64,000 nt of DNA from Phytopseudomonas flavescens (GTDB lineage Bacteria > Pseudomonadota > Gammaproteobacteria > Pseudomonadales > Pseudomonadaceae), in the NCBI RefSeq assembly GCF_900100535.1, contig NZ_FNDG01000020.1:1-64000 (forward strand). Reading direction: 5' to 3'. The position numbers and the translations under genes are program-made. Within the stretch, counting starts at the first letter, position 1. Every line of letters starts with the position of its first letter. The notes under the pieces were generated by a model that was not told the DNA's origin, ran no database searches, and saw nothing but the letters and a program-made list of their open reading frames with translations. Below, piece after piece: positions 1-8,110 of this stretch.

Positions 1-49
1 CTGCGCTGTACGCGCCGCCGATGATGTTGTGGCCGATGGTAGCGGGCAT
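1..49 (-). CDS. Probable alpha-ketoglutarate semialdehyde dehydrogenase, N-terminal fragment
   Basis: Only the first 16 codons are inside the window; the gene continues past base 1. They read MPATIGHNIIGGAYSA, an opening typical of 2,5-dioxovalerate (alpha-ketoglutarate semialdehyde) dehydrogenases of the aldehyde dehydrogenase superfamily. A clear AGGAG ribosome site lies about six bases before the ATG. This NAD(P)-dependent enzyme makes 2-oxoglutarate in the last step of hydroxyproline breakdown, which fits the deaminase, epimerase and dehydrogenase genes downstream in this window. The call rests on a very short N terminus plus context. Confidence 0.55.
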   Translation of the reverse strand, partial: MPATIGHNIIGGAYSA

Positions 50-403
50 TGTGAGCTCCTGTTGGTGACGTATGAACACGTACGGAAAGGCTTTGATTGT
101 ACGATGTCTGATAAGTTGCGCAAGTCTGCAATCAGCCAGCCCAGCAGGTGGGCGGGCTGACTGCGCTTTGAATCGTTCTAGCGAACCTGAAACGCGACAA
201 GCAAAAAGCAGCCATAAGCGGCAAGTGGCAAGTGGCAAGTTAAAGGAGGAAGCAGCCGTAGGGTGGATCGGGGCGCGTAGCTGACGCTCTTTTCATCCAC
301 CATCGCGATCGCAGAGCGGTGGACGGATGAAGCGTCGTCCACCCTACAAATGACTGCTATCGCCTTTTTTCGGTCGTGCATGAAACATCTGCAGGCCAGC
401 CTC
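50..403. other. Intergenic region with repeats, no gene
   Basis: No convincing gene was seen between the dehydrogenase start and the TRAP permease stop. Near 218-241 the 8-base word ggcaagtg is repeated in tandem about three times. From 258 a dispersed palindromic element follows, listed separately. Confidence 0.6.
258..347. repeat. Dispersed GTAGGGTGGA palindromic repeat, copy 1
   Basis: The element starts GTAGGGTGGAT and ends with its near complement GTCCACCCTAC, with inner TCATCCACC and GGTGGACG arms, so the transcript could fold into a long stem-loop. Related copies occur in this window at 9996, 33656, 33747, 43750, 50394 and 55170, always between genes or inside operon gaps. It behaves like a REP or MITE-type family. 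Confidence 0.8.
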
Positions 404-1714
404 CTAGAACAGCTGCCTGGGCAGCCAGGTGGCGATACCGGGCATGGCCAGGATCAGCAAAAACAGCAGCAGTTGGATGGCGATGAAGGGCAGCACGCCG
501 CGGTACATCACGCCATAACCGTAACCCGGCGGGGCGATGGACTTGAGGTAGAACACCGAAGGCGCCAGAGGCGGTGTCAGGTAGCAGGTCTGCACCACCA
601 CCATGAACATCACCGCGAACCACACCGGGTCGATACCGGCAGCTTTCACCAACGGGGTGAAGATCGGCACGAAGATCAGCACCAGGGAAATCCAGTCCAG
701 CACCATGCCGGCGAAGAACACCATCAACATCAGGATGAGGATCAGCACGTAAGGGCTGAAATTCATCTCCTCCATGAAGTCGCCGATCAACCAGCCACCG
801 CCGCTGGCGGCGAAGATGGCGGTGAACATGATGCCGCCAGCGACGATCAACATGATCATCGAGGTGATCTTGATGGTGCTGATCAGCGCCTCGATCAGCC
901 GTGAGAGGGTCAGCTCGCGGAACCAGATGGCCAGCACGGCGGCACCGAACGCACCCACGGCGGCCGACTCGGTGGGCGAGGCGATACCGGCGAGCATCGA
1001 ACCGAGCACGGCAGCGATCAGCAGCAGCGGCGGGATCAGCGCGCTGATGGTGATCTTCAGCTTCTCGCCCAGTGGCGTGGCCTTCATCTCCGGTACAGCC
1101 GGCGCCAGCGAGGGCTTCAGCCAGCAGACGATGATGATGTAGAGCAGGAACAGGCCCAGCATCAACAGCCCTGGGAACAGCGTGGCGGCGAACAATTGGC
1201 CGATCGATAGCTGCGCCATCGAGGCATATACAACGACGATCACCGACGGCGGGATGATCGCCCCCAGCGAGCCACCGCCGCAGATGGTGCCGGAGATCAG
1301 CGCGCGGTCGTACTGGTATTTGGACATGGCCGGAATAGCCATCATGCCCACCACGATCTCCACCGCGCCGACCACGCCGGAGCTGGCAGCGAAGATGCCG
1401 CACATCAGCATCGAGGAAATCGCCAGGCCGCCGGAGAAGCCGCCGAGCCACAGCTGCAGCGCATTGAACAGACGCTGCGCCAGGCCGGTACGTTCGAGGA
1501 TCGCGCCCATCAACACGAACAACGGAATCGCCGACAGGGCGAAGTTGGTCGAAGCCTGCAGCAGCGAGCCGTACATCTGCTGCAGGATGTTGTCGCCGAA
1601 CATGAACATGCCGAACAGGAACGACACGCTGATCAGCGAGAAGGACACTGGAATGCCGAGGAAGATGAACAGGAACAGCAGCACGAACATCAGTACAGGT
1701 ATGTATTCCATCAT
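404..1714 (-). CDS. TRAP transporter large permease (DctM family)
   Basis: This 436-residue protein is hydrophobic along its length and has the usual size of a DctM subunit, with the family's repeated helical hairpins and glycine/proline-rich turns (for example the SLGAIIPPS stretch). It forms the ion-coupled translocation channel of a tripartite periplasmic transporter in the inner membrane. The small subunit ends three bases upstream, so the two are translated as a pair. Two adjacent ATG codons (1714 and 1711) could both start it. The position between the probable semialdehyde dehydrogenase and the deaminase suggests uptake of hydroxyproline or a related acid, but the substrate is inferred. 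Confidence 0.9.
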   Translation of the reverse strand: MMEYIPVLMFVLLFLFIFLGIPVSFSLISVSFLFGMFMFGDNILQQMYGSLLQASTNFALSAIPLFVLMGAILERTGLAQRLFNALQLWLGGFSGGLAISSMLMCGIFAASSGVVGAVEIVVGMMAIPAMSKYQYDRALISGTICGGGSLGAIIPPSVIVVVYASMAQLSIGQLFAATLFPGLLMLGLFLLYIIIVCWLKPSLAPAVPEMKATPLGEKLKITISALIPPLLLIAAVLGSMLAGIASPTESAAVGAFGAAVLAIWFRELTLSRLIEALISTIKITSMIMLIVAGGIMFTAIFAASGGGWLIGDFMEEMNFSPYVLILILMLMVFFAGMVLDWISLVLIFVPIFTPLVKAAGIDPVWFAVMFMVVVQTCYLTPPLAPSVFYLKSIAPPGYGYGVMYRGVLPFIAIQLLLFLLILAMPGIATWLPRQLF

Positions 1715-1717
1715 CGG

Positions 1718-2224
1718 TCAGTGTTCCTTGGTGCCGGGCTGCTTGCGATTGCCGATGAACAGCACGGCATCGACGATGAGCTGGTAGGTCAGGCCGGCGA
1801 GGCCAACCGCCAGTGCCAGGTAGAACGGCCACATGAGCGGCGCCCAGGGGCTGACGTGCTCGACCTCGCCAGAGACGAAGGCGTGCCAGGCGCGCCGACT
1901 GGCGACGAAGGTAAGGCCACCGATGGTGGGTACCAGCACCAGCAGGTAGAAGGCCGCATTGAGCCAGCGTTGGGCGGCGGGCTTGAACCGCGAGGAAAGG
2001 AAGTCGACACGTACATGGGTTTCTTCCTTCAGCGCGTAGGCGCAGCCGAGCAGGAAGATGCAGCCATTGAGCATGTAGGAAATATCGAAGGCCCAGAGCG
2101 TCGGGCTGTTGAGGGCATAGCGGGCGAAGACTTCGTAGATCATCACCAGCACCATGATCAACGCCATGCTCGAGGCCACGGCGAGCAGTATCTGCGCCGG
2201 CCAGTTGTACCATCTGGTGTTCAT
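1718..2224 (-). CDS. TRAP transporter small permease (DctQ family)
   Basis: The protein has 168 residues and four predicted membrane spans, the normal DctQ layout, with the conserved VRVDFL stretch after helix 2. I start it at ATG 2224 (MNTRWYNW), which has a strong AGGAGG six bases upstream. The longer reading to 2320 would run through an intergenic hairpin and repeat and is unlikely. It pairs with the large permease immediately downstream and receives ligand from the binding protein encoded upstream. Confidence 0.88.
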   Translation of the reverse strand: MNTRWYNWPAQILLAVASSMALIMVLVMIYEVFARYALNSPTLWAFDISYMLNGCIFLLGCAYALKEETHVRVDFLSSRFKPAAQRWLNAAFYLLVLVPTIGGLTFVASRRAWHAFVSGEVEHVSPWAPLMWPFYLALAVGLAGLTYQLIVDAVLFIGNRKQPGTKEH

Positions 2225-2236
2225 AACGCCTCCTGT

Positions 2237-2260
2237 GACCGGCCACCGTGGTGGCCGGTC
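2237..2260 (-). terminator. Hairpin between the TRAP binding-protein and permease genes
   Basis: GACCGGCCACC and GGTGGCCGGTC form a perfect 11-bp stem with a two-base loop just before the dctQ ribosome site. No U-run follows, so it is more likely an attenuator or 3' mRNA-stabilising structure favouring the binding protein than a full terminator. Confidence 0.55.
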
Positions 2261-2278
2261 TTGTCTCGTCAGGGCGCG

Positions 2279-2403
2279 TCTAAAAACCTGGGCGAGGCGG
2301 TCAGAACAAGGCGAAAACAAGCGAAAAAGCGGAATTTACTGGCTGTAAATGAGCATTTTGAGCTTGTTTTAACGCAGTTATGCCAACGCAGGTAGTTTTT
2401 AGA
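2279..2403. repeat. MITE-like repeat with terminal inverted repeats, copy 1
   Basis: The ends read TCTAAAAACCTG and CAGGTAGTTTTTAGA, imperfect inverted repeats. The core contains aaaacaagcg, an aaatgagcatt box and gcttgttttaacgcag. The core is shared, at roughly 80 percent by eye, with the element at 4874-5018. It sits between the TRAP binding-protein gene and its permease genes. No coding capacity is evident. Confidence 0.7.
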
Positions 2404-2424
2404 GATGCCCGCCAATCGTGCGGC

Positions 2425-3477
2425 TTAATGTCTGTAGAGGTAGGAGGAGTTTTCCGACCAGCGCTGCAGGTAGTTGCTGTAGTCCTTGAAGATGGCCTTG
2501 GCGTCGATGTCGTCCGCCTTGCGTGCTTCGAGCTTGTCGGCGATCAGCTTGTTACCGCGCTGGGCCAGGTCGTCGGTGATGCTCTTGTCCAGCTCGATGA
2601 TCTCGATGCCGGCCTTGCGATAGGTGTCCATCGCCTGCATGTCACGATCGAGGAAGTGGAAGTAGCTCTGCATCGTGGTCAGCTTGGCTGCCTCTTCCAG
2701 CTTGGCGCGGGTCTTCTCGTCGATGGCATTCCAGTTCTCCTCGGTCATGAAGAACTCCCAGACGAACGACGGCTGATGCACGCCGGGGGTGAGCAGGTAA
2801 GGCGCCACTTCATGGAAGCCTTCGGTCAGGTTGGCACCTGGCGTCGCCCACTCGACGGCATCCACGCCCTTGCGTTGCAGCAGGGTGTAGATCTCCCCTG
2901 GCGGCACCACGGTGGGCGATGCGCCGACCTGCTGAATCACTTCGGCCCAGGCACCGGCGGTGCGGAATTTCAGGCCTTTGAAGTCTTCGAGCTTGTCGAT
3001 CTTCTTGTTGGAGTGGGCCAGTACTTCAGTGCTGCCGACACCGACCACCAGACTGTGCAGGCCCATATTCTTGCGGCGGAATTCCTGCAAGTACTTGAGT
3101 CCGTTGCCTTCATAGAGCCAGGCCAGGGTTTCCTCGCCGGACATGCCGCCCGGGTAGCCGGCGAACACGTTGTTCAACGGGTCCTGGTTGACCAGATAGG
3201 TAGGCGTGGAGTGGCCGGCCTTGAGCACGCCGTTCTGCACCGACTCATAGACCTGGAACGGCGGTACGATCACACCGGCGCCGACCGGGCGAATTTTCAC
3301 CCCGCCATCGGTGAGCAGGGCGGCGTTGCTGGCGAAGCGTTTGAGGAAGTTGTCGAAGAAGAAACTGCCTTCCGGGACCGAAGTCGGTACCGAATAGGTG
3401 TAGCTGGCCGCCTGGGTGGTCGCGCAGCAAAGCGCCAGGCCGAGAGCGGCAAAAAGCTGAGTGGTCTTGTTGATCAT
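2425..3477 (-). CDS. TRAP transporter substrate-binding protein (DctP family)
   Basis: A 350-residue periplasmic receptor with an N-terminal signal peptide (about residues 1-23, cleaved near TTQA|ASYTY). Starting at ATG 3477 gives this signal and places AAGGGGAACAGG upstream. The arginine-containing LEDFKGLKFRTAG region is the family's usual carboxylate-binding strand, and the WATPGANLTEGFHEVAPY section resembles the TakP-like branch that binds 2-oxo or related small organic acids. It is first in an operon with the two permease genes. A hairpin and repeat separate it from them, a common arrangement for making excess binding protein. Ligand not determined; hydroxyproline-related by context. 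Confidence 0.87.
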   Translation of the reverse strand: MINKTTQLFAALGLALCCATTQAASYTYSVPTSVPEGSFFFDNFLKRFASNAALLTDGGVKIRPVGAGVIVPPFQVYESVQNGVLKAGHSTPTYLVNQDPLNNVFAGYPGGMSGEETLAWLYEGNGLKYLQEFRRKNMGLHSLVVGVGSTEVLAHSNKKIDKLEDFKGLKFRTAGAWAEVIQQVGASPTVVPPGEIYTLLQRKGVDAVEWATPGANLTEGFHEVAPYLLTPGVHQPSFVWEFFMTEENWNAIDEKTRAKLEEAAKLTTMQSYFHFLDRDMQAMDTYRKAGIEIIELDKSITDDLAQRGNKLIADKLEARKADDIDAKAIFKDYSNYLQRWSENSSYLYRH

Positions 3478-3554
3478 CCTGTTCCCCTTGGTCTTTATGT
3501 GTTTGCCAGGTACGCGGCGTGCGCATCTATCAGGCAAGGCAGATGAGGCCAAAG

Positions 3555-3785
3555 AAGCGGGGGGTGGTCTCCCGCATCATGCAGCTGTAGCTGTTGTCAA
3601 AGGCCGGCATCCGGCTGGTGCGGACGGTTGGCCTGTGCCTTGGCCATGATGGCTTCGATGTGGGCACGGTCTTCGCCGTGTAGTGGCTGACGGGTCAGCT
3701 CACTGCTGCACCGACGATGGCTTCACGCAGTGCGGTGCACCCGCTCGGCCGGATGCGCTGGAGCCACCCGGCCGACGTACAGCGA
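3555..3785 (-). pseudogene. Possible remnant of a DapA-family gene C-terminus
   Basis: On the minus strand one frame ends with residues reading like a dihydrodipicolinate synthase-family tail (ELTRQPLHGEDRAHIEAI, then AKAQANRPHQPDAGL and a stop near 3599). Another frame just upstream reads ALREAIVGAAVS and then stops. A single frameshift would join them. The stretch directly follows an intact DapA-family gene, so it may be a decayed paralogue or the frameshifted end of a longer ancestral gene. The assignment is tentative and based on look only. Confidence 0.3.
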
Positions 3786-4733
3786 TCAGGCGGCGTTGTT
3801 TTCGGCCGACCAGTTGGCGTACCACTGGCGGAACAGCGTGTATTGCGTCTCGGCGTAGTTACGCTGGGCGTCGCTGAGGGCATCGCTTTCGTAGAAGTGC
3901 AGGGCGTATTCCTGGTCGCCGCCCAGCACCATCAGGTGCTTGTAGTAGAGGACCAGGTCGGTGCCTTCGTCGAAGGACGACAGCACGTTCAGCGCCTCGG
4001 ACAGCTCCAGGGCAAGGCGGCGGGCAACGGCGTCGCCCTTGGCGGCCTTCTTGCTCAGCTCGACCAGTTGCAGCACTTCGCGCGGCAGGGCGTTGCCGAT
4101 ACCGGTGATGGCGCCAGTCGCACCGCAATTGACGAAGCCATGCACCACCTGGGTGTCGACGCCGGCCATGAGAATCACGTCCTCATCCTGCGAGGTGATG
4201 TGCTCGGCGGCGTAGCGCATGTCGGCGGCGCCGCCGAATTCCTTGAAGCCGATCAGGTTGGCGTACTGGCGACGCAGCTTGAAGAACAGCTCGGCGCGGG
4301 TTGCGAAGCCGTAGTACGGGCTGTTGTAGATCACTGCCGGAAGCTCTGGCGCCGCTTCGAGAATGGCGGCGAAGTGCGCTTCCTGGGCGGCCGGTGAAGC
4401 GCCACGGGACAACACGCGGGGGATGACCATCAGGCCATGGGCACCGACCTTGGCGGCGTGGGCGGCGTGGGAAACCGCTTCGCGGCTGTTCACCGCACCG
4501 GTGCCGACGATGGTCGGGATGCCGGCAGCGACCAGGCGTGCAACCCCTTCCTGGCGTTGGGCTTCGGTGAGCAACGGCCAGTCGCCCATGGAACCGCAGT
4601 AGACCACCGCGCTCATGCCGGCCTGGATCAGCTCCTGGCCCTTGCGCACCAGGGCGTCGAAGTCCGGCTTGCGCTCGGCGGTGCAGGGGGTCATCAGGGC
4701 GGGGATGGTGCCGGTGAAGATGTTGCTGCTCAT
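3786..4733 (-). CDS. DapA-family lyase, probable pyrroline-4-hydroxy-2-carboxylate deaminase
   Basis: This 315-residue protein has the dihydrodipicolinate synthase/N-acetylneuraminate lyase TIM barrel. The Schiff-base lysine is Lys164 in IGFKEFGG, the catalytic tyrosine is Tyr136 in VIYNSPYY, and GSMGDW (47-52) replaces the usual GTTGE loop. In hydroxyproline catabolism such enzymes deaminate and dehydrate the pyrroline formed by D-hydroxyproline dehydrogenase to alpha-ketoglutarate semialdehyde; the neighbours support this over lysine biosynthesis. AGGAGG precedes ATG 4733. A perfect TTTCGTATACGAAA palindrome lies 30 bases upstream, so it probably has its own regulated promoter. Substrate not proven. 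Confidence 0.82.
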   Translation of the reverse strand: MSSNIFTGTIPALMTPCTAERKPDFDALVRKGQELIQAGMSAVVYCGSMGDWPLLTEAQRQEGVARLVAAGIPTIVGTGAVNSREAVSHAAHAAKVGAHGLMVIPRVLSRGASPAAQEAHFAAILEAAPELPAVIYNSPYYGFATRAELFFKLRRQYANLIGFKEFGGAADMRYAAEHITSQDEDVILMAGVDTQVVHGFVNCGATGAITGIGNALPREVLQLVELSKKAAKGDAVARRLALELSEALNVLSSFDEGTDLVLYYKHLMVLGGDQEYALHFYESDALSDAQRNYAETQYTLFRQWYANWSAENNAA

Positions 4734-4762
4734 GGTGTTGCCTCCTGGGCAGATTAAAAGTA

Positions 4763-4776
4763 TTTCGTATACGAAA
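4763..4776. promoter_or_regulatory. Palindromic operator TTTCGTATACGAAA (probable FCD-GntR site)
   Basis: A perfect 14-bp palindrome 30 bases before the deaminase ATG. Near-identical sites occur before the binding-protein gene at 10880 and before the GntR gene at 43065. A central GTATAC with A/T flanks is common for FadR-subfamily GntR regulators. Confidence 0.7.
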
Positions 4777-4873
4777 ACAGATGGCCGTAGCAGGCCGTCC
4801 GTTTTCCGTTGTTGGGCATGGCGCCCGGTTCGTTGCGCCGGCGAACCGGCAGTTTCAAATCTTCAATACGTTT

Positions 4874-5018
4874 TAGAACCGGTTCACGATCTTGCGAGCT
4901 AGAGCGATACAAGGCAAAAACAAGCGAGGAAGCGGAGTTTACGAGTGCTAAATGAGCATTCCGAGCTTGTTTTTAACGCAGTAGCGCCGACGCGCAGCTG
5001 ATCGTGAGCTGGCTCTTA
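4874..5018. repeat. MITE-like repeat with terminal inverted repeats, copy 2
   Basis: Left end AGAACCGGTTCACGATC and right end GATCGTGAGCTGGCTCT are imperfect inverted repeats. The core has aaaaacaagcgaggaagcgg, aaatgagcattccg and gcttgtttttaacgcag, like the copy at 2279. The right end contains the stop codon of the upstream gene (5016-5018). It separates that gene from the deaminase promoter and may also act as its 3' structure. Confidence 0.75.
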
Positions 5019-6053
5019 CAGCTTCAGCTCCACCGGCCAGGTGTCCGACAGGCGATAGCCCGTTGGCCACGGATCGCTCGGGTCGAGCAGGTGCTGGTGA
5101 GTACCGGTGATCCACGCGCGGCCGGATAGGCAGGGGTAGATCGCCGGACGGCCGGCCACGTCGGCCAGCGAGTCGATGCGGCAGTGGAATTCGGAGCCGA
5201 TGATCGAGCGGCCGATGAAGCGTTCGCCCAGCGCCAGCTGACCCTTGGCATGCAGCACCGCCATGCGTGCCGAGCAGCCGGTGCCGCAGGGTGAGCGGTC
5301 GATCTTGCCGGGGCGGATGACCACCGCATTGGCGCCCGTGGCGATGCCGTTCTCGTGAACTACCGGAGCGGCGATCTGGCAGAAGGAGATATGGCTCCAG
5401 TCCGGGTTAAGCGGATGCTGGAAGCCGAGCTGCTCGTTGGCGGCCTTGGTGATACGCAGGCCCACGGCGACCAGATCGGCCGCTTCATCGGCCTGGATGG
5501 CAAACCCCAGGTGACGTGCATCGGCGATCACGAAGCTGTCGCCGCCGTAGGCGGTATCGACCTGCAGCGAACCCAGGCCTTCGACCTCGATCCAGGCGTC
5601 GAGCTTGTCGGCGAACGAGGGTACGTTCTTCACCTCGACCCGCTCGGCCTTGCCACCCGCGCAGTCGGCGATCACTTCCACCAGGCCGCCGGGCGCTTCC
5701 AGTGTCAGGAAGGTCTGCGGCTCGGTCATCGGCAGGATGCCGCTGTCGAGCAGCACGGTGGCCACGCACAGCGAGTTGGAGCCGGACATCGGCGGTACGT
5801 CGGCTGGCTCCATGATGATCCAGCCCATCTGCGCCTTGGGGTTCTTCGCCGGCACCAGCAGGTTGACGTGGCGGAACACGCCACCGCGCGGTTCGTTGAG
5901 CACGAAGTTACGCAGGAAGTCGTCCTGTTCGATCCAGCGCGACTGCTGCCACAGGGTATCGCCGGGTGGTGGCGCGACGCCGCCGACGATGACGTCACCG
6001 ACTTCACCTTCGGCATGGCAACTGACCACATGAATGACTTTGCTGGAGCGCAC
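5016..6053 (-). CDS. Proline racemase-superfamily enzyme, Ser/Cys type (probable trans-3-hydroxyproline dehydratase or epimerase)
   Basis: A 345-residue protein started at GTG 6053 with AGAGGA upstream; the longer reading would overlap the ATPase gene. The superfamily normally uses two cysteines. Here the first is serine (Ser90 in PPMSGSNS) and the second is kept (Cys256 in DRSPCGTGC); GGDSF (170-174) fills the other conserved loop. Ser/Cys members of the family include trans-3-hydroxy-L-proline dehydratases and 4-hydroxyproline epimerases. Because a canonical Cys/Cys epimerase is encoded at 17920-18897, dehydration of trans-3-hydroxyproline to pyrroline-2-carboxylate is the more economical reading. 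It is the last gene of the ABC/aconitase X operon. Confidence 0.78.
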   Translation of the reverse strand: MRSSKVIHVVSCHAEGEVGDVIVGGVAPPPGDTLWQQSRWIEQDDFLRNFVLNEPRGGVFRHVNLLVPAKNPKAQMGWIIMEPADVPPMSGSNSLCVATVLLDSGILPMTEPQTFLTLEAPGGLVEVIADCAGGKAERVEVKNVPSFADKLDAWIEVEGLGSLQVDTAYGGDSFVIADARHLGFAIQADEAADLVAVGLRITKAANEQLGFQHPLNPDWSHISFCQIAAPVVHENGIATGANAVVIRPGKIDRSPCGTGCSARMAVLHAKGQLALGERFIGRSIIGSEFHCRIDSLADVAGRPAIYPCLSGRAWITGTHQHLLDPSDPWPTGYRLSDTWPVELKL

Positions 6054-6066
6054 GGGGCAGTCCTCT

Positions 6067-6789
6067 TTAGTGAACCGACTTGAGGAAGTCGGCGGTTTCC
6101 GGTCGTTGCGGGTTGCCGAGCACCTGCTCGGGCGCGCCGATCTCGTGGACCAGGCCGTTGCGGAAGAACGCCACACGGTCGGACACGTCTCGGGCGAAGC
6201 GAATCTCGTGGGTCACCAGCACCATGGTCATGCCGTCTTCGGCGAGCATGCGCATGGTGTCGAGCACTTCGCCGACCAACTGCGGGTCGAGGGCGCTGGT
6301 GGCCTCGTCGAACAGCATGTAATCGGGGCTCATGGCCAGGGCGCGGGCGATCGCCATGCGCTGCTGCTGGCCGCCGGACAGCTTGCCGGGGAACACCTTG
6401 AGCTTCTCGCCCAGGCCCACGTGGGTCAGTTGCTGCACGGCGATGGCTTCGGCCTCCTGCTTGCTCAGGCCGAGCACCTTGCGCGGCGCCAGCATGACGT
6501 TTTCCAGCACCGTCAGGTGCGGGAAGGCGTTCCACTGCTGGAACACGATGCCGATCTTCTGCCGCAGCTTGTTGATGTCGGTGCCCGGTGCGTGAACTTC
6601 GGTACCGTCGACGCGGATGCTGCCGCTCTTGATGGACTCCAGGCCGTTGATGCACATCAGCAGGGTCGATTTGCCGGAGCCGGAGCCGCCGATGATCGAC
6701 ACCACTTCACCCTTGTTCACGGTCAGGCTGACGCCCTTGATCACTTCGAGGTCGCCGAAGGATTTGTATACGTTGTCGATCTCAATCAT
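6067..6789 (-). CDS. Polar amino-acid ABC transporter ATP-binding protein
   Basis: The 240-residue ATPase is the HisP/GlnQ type: Walker A GGSGSGKST (34-42), signature LSGGQQQR (137-144), Walker B YMLFDEATSALD (157 on). It drives import through the two permeases encoded upstream. Its ATG overlaps the end of the permease gene by eight bases, indicating coupled translation. Substrate by context is a hydroxyproline isomer. Confidence 0.93.
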   Translation of the reverse strand: MIEIDNVYKSFGDLEVIKGVSLTVNKGEVVSIIGGSGSGKSTLLMCINGLESIKSGSIRVDGTEVHAPGTDINKLRQKIGIVFQQWNAFPHLTVLENVMLAPRKVLGLSKQEAEAIAVQQLTHVGLGEKLKVFPGKLSGGQQQRMAIARALAMSPDYMLFDEATSALDPQLVGEVLDTMRMLAEDGMTMVLVTHEIRFARDVSDRVAFFRNGLVHEIGAPEQVLGNPQRPETADFLKSVH

Positions 6790-7432
6790 TTTCCTGCCAC
6801 CTTCTTTCCAGACGGGCGCCCAGTTGGGCGACCACCAGGCTCATGACGTAGTAGATGAGGCCGGCGATGCACAGCACCAGCAGCGGCTCCTGAATGCGTG
6901 TAACGATGGTTTGCGAAGCGCGCAGCAGCTCGACGATGCCGATCCACATGACCAGCGCGGTGTCCTTCATCACGCTGAGCACCAGGTTCAGCCAGCCGGG
7001 GAAGGCCACCCGCGTGGCCATCGGCAGGACGATGTAGCGCAGGTCCTGCACATAGCTCAGGCCCAGGGAGCGGCTGGCGCGGCGCAGGGTGAACGGCACC
7101 GACAGCACACCGGCCCGCACGATCTCGGTGAAGTAGGCGGCGGCGTAGATGCCCAGCACGATGCAGCCCACCGCGAAGGCGCTGATGTCGATGCCGGCGA
7201 TGCTCTTGAACGAGTTGAACAGCACGAACTGGATGAGCAGAGGCACGCTGCGAAACACGTCGAGTACCCAGGCCAGCGGCAGGGTGGCGCGGGGCAGCAG
7301 GGCACGCAGCAGGCCGAACAGCAGGCCGGCGAAGGAGCCCAGCAGGATGGCCCAGAAAGTCAGCTGCAGGGTGACCCAGGCACCGTCGAGCAGGTAGAGG
7401 AAATCGTTCCAGGTGAAGCTGGTATCGAACAT
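6782..7432 (-). CDS. Polar amino-acid ABC transporter permease
   Basis: A 216-residue HisM/GlnP-family inner-membrane permease. The conserved cytoplasmic coupling loop is present as LRRASRSLGLSYVQDLRYIV (about residues 123-142), and FRSVPLLIQ marks the family segment before it. It likely forms a heterodimeric channel with the permease 12 bases upstream, energised by the ATPase whose gene overlaps its 3' end. Confidence 0.92.
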   Translation of the reverse strand: MFDTSFTWNDFLYLLDGAWVTLQLTFWAILLGSFAGLLFGLLRALLPRATLPLAWVLDVFRSVPLLIQFVLFNSFKSIAGIDISAFAVGCIVLGIYAAAYFTEIVRAGVLSVPFTLRRASRSLGLSYVQDLRYIVLPMATRVAFPGWLNLVLSVMKDTALVMWIGIVELLRASQTIVTRIQEPLLVLCIAGLIYYVMSLVVAQLGARLERRWQEND

Positions 7433-7444
7433 GTGCGTGCTTCC

Positions 7445-8110
7445 TCAGTAACGGAACAGGCGCCAGGCCAGCAGCCGGGCAACCGCTACGATCGCCTTGG
7501 CGATCAGGTAATACAGCACCGCCGCGATGGCGAAGAACTCGAAGGTGCGGAAGGTCTTGACGTTGTAGTCCTGGGTGACGCCGGTGAGGTCGTTGTTGAG
7601 GCCGACGATCACCCCCAGCGACGTCATCAGCACGGCCCAGACCATCTGGTTGGTGAGCGGGTAGAAGACGATGCGCAGCAGCTGCGGCACGACGATCATC
7701 CGGTAGGCCTGAAAGGCGCTCATGCCCAGCGAGCGGGCCGCCCGCACCTGAGTGTCGGGCACCGCCTTGAGACCACCGCGGAAGTTCTCCGCCAGGTAGC
7801 CGGCGTTGTTGAAGGTGATGCCGGCCAGCAGGGCGACCCAGGAGCTGACGTGCCAGCCCATCGAGCCCAGGCCGAAGTACAGGATGTAGATCTGGAACAG
7901 CGATGGCGTGTTGCGTGCGATGGATACCCAGCCATTGGCGAAGCCGCGCGCCACGGGGTTCTTCAGCTCACGCATCACCGTCAGGGCGAGGGCGATGAGT
8001 ACGCCGAAGATCATCGACAGGGCGGCCGTCTCGAAGGTCACCCAGGCGCCGGCGAGCATGTCTGGCAGAGCCTTGAATGCCTGGCGCCAATGGAAGCTGT
8101 AGTCAAACAT
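7445..8110 (-). CDS. Polar amino-acid ABC transporter permease
   Basis: A 221-residue permease of the HisQM/GlnP family with the RNTPSLFQIYILYFG family stretch and the coupling loop RAARSLGMSAFQAYRMIVVP. Its ATG overlaps the stop of the upstream aconitase X gene by eight bases, so enzyme and transporter are translationally coupled. Together with the neighbouring permease it makes the membrane part of the importer. Confidence 0.92.
   Translation of the reverse strand: MFDYSFHWRQAFKALPDMLAGAWVTFETAALSMIFGVLIALALTVMRELKNPVARGFANGWVSIARNTPSLFQIYILYFGLGSMGWHVSSWVALLAGITFNNAGYLAENFRGGLKAVPDTQVRAARSLGMSAFQAYRMIVVPQLLRIVFYPLTNQMVWAVLMTSLGVIVGLNNDLTGVTQDYNVKTFRTFEFFAIAAVLYYLIAKAIVAVARLLAWRLFRY

Noticed and set aside
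2225..2320. Longer N terminus for the first DctQ protein
   Set aside because: It would run through a perfect hairpin and a dispersed repeat. ATG 2224 has a strong ribosome site and a normal family length.
6768..6780. TTTGTATACGTTG resembling the GntR operator
   Set aside because: It lies inside the first codons of the ABC ATPase gene and encodes conserved residues (NVYKSF). The flanks do not match the other three sites.
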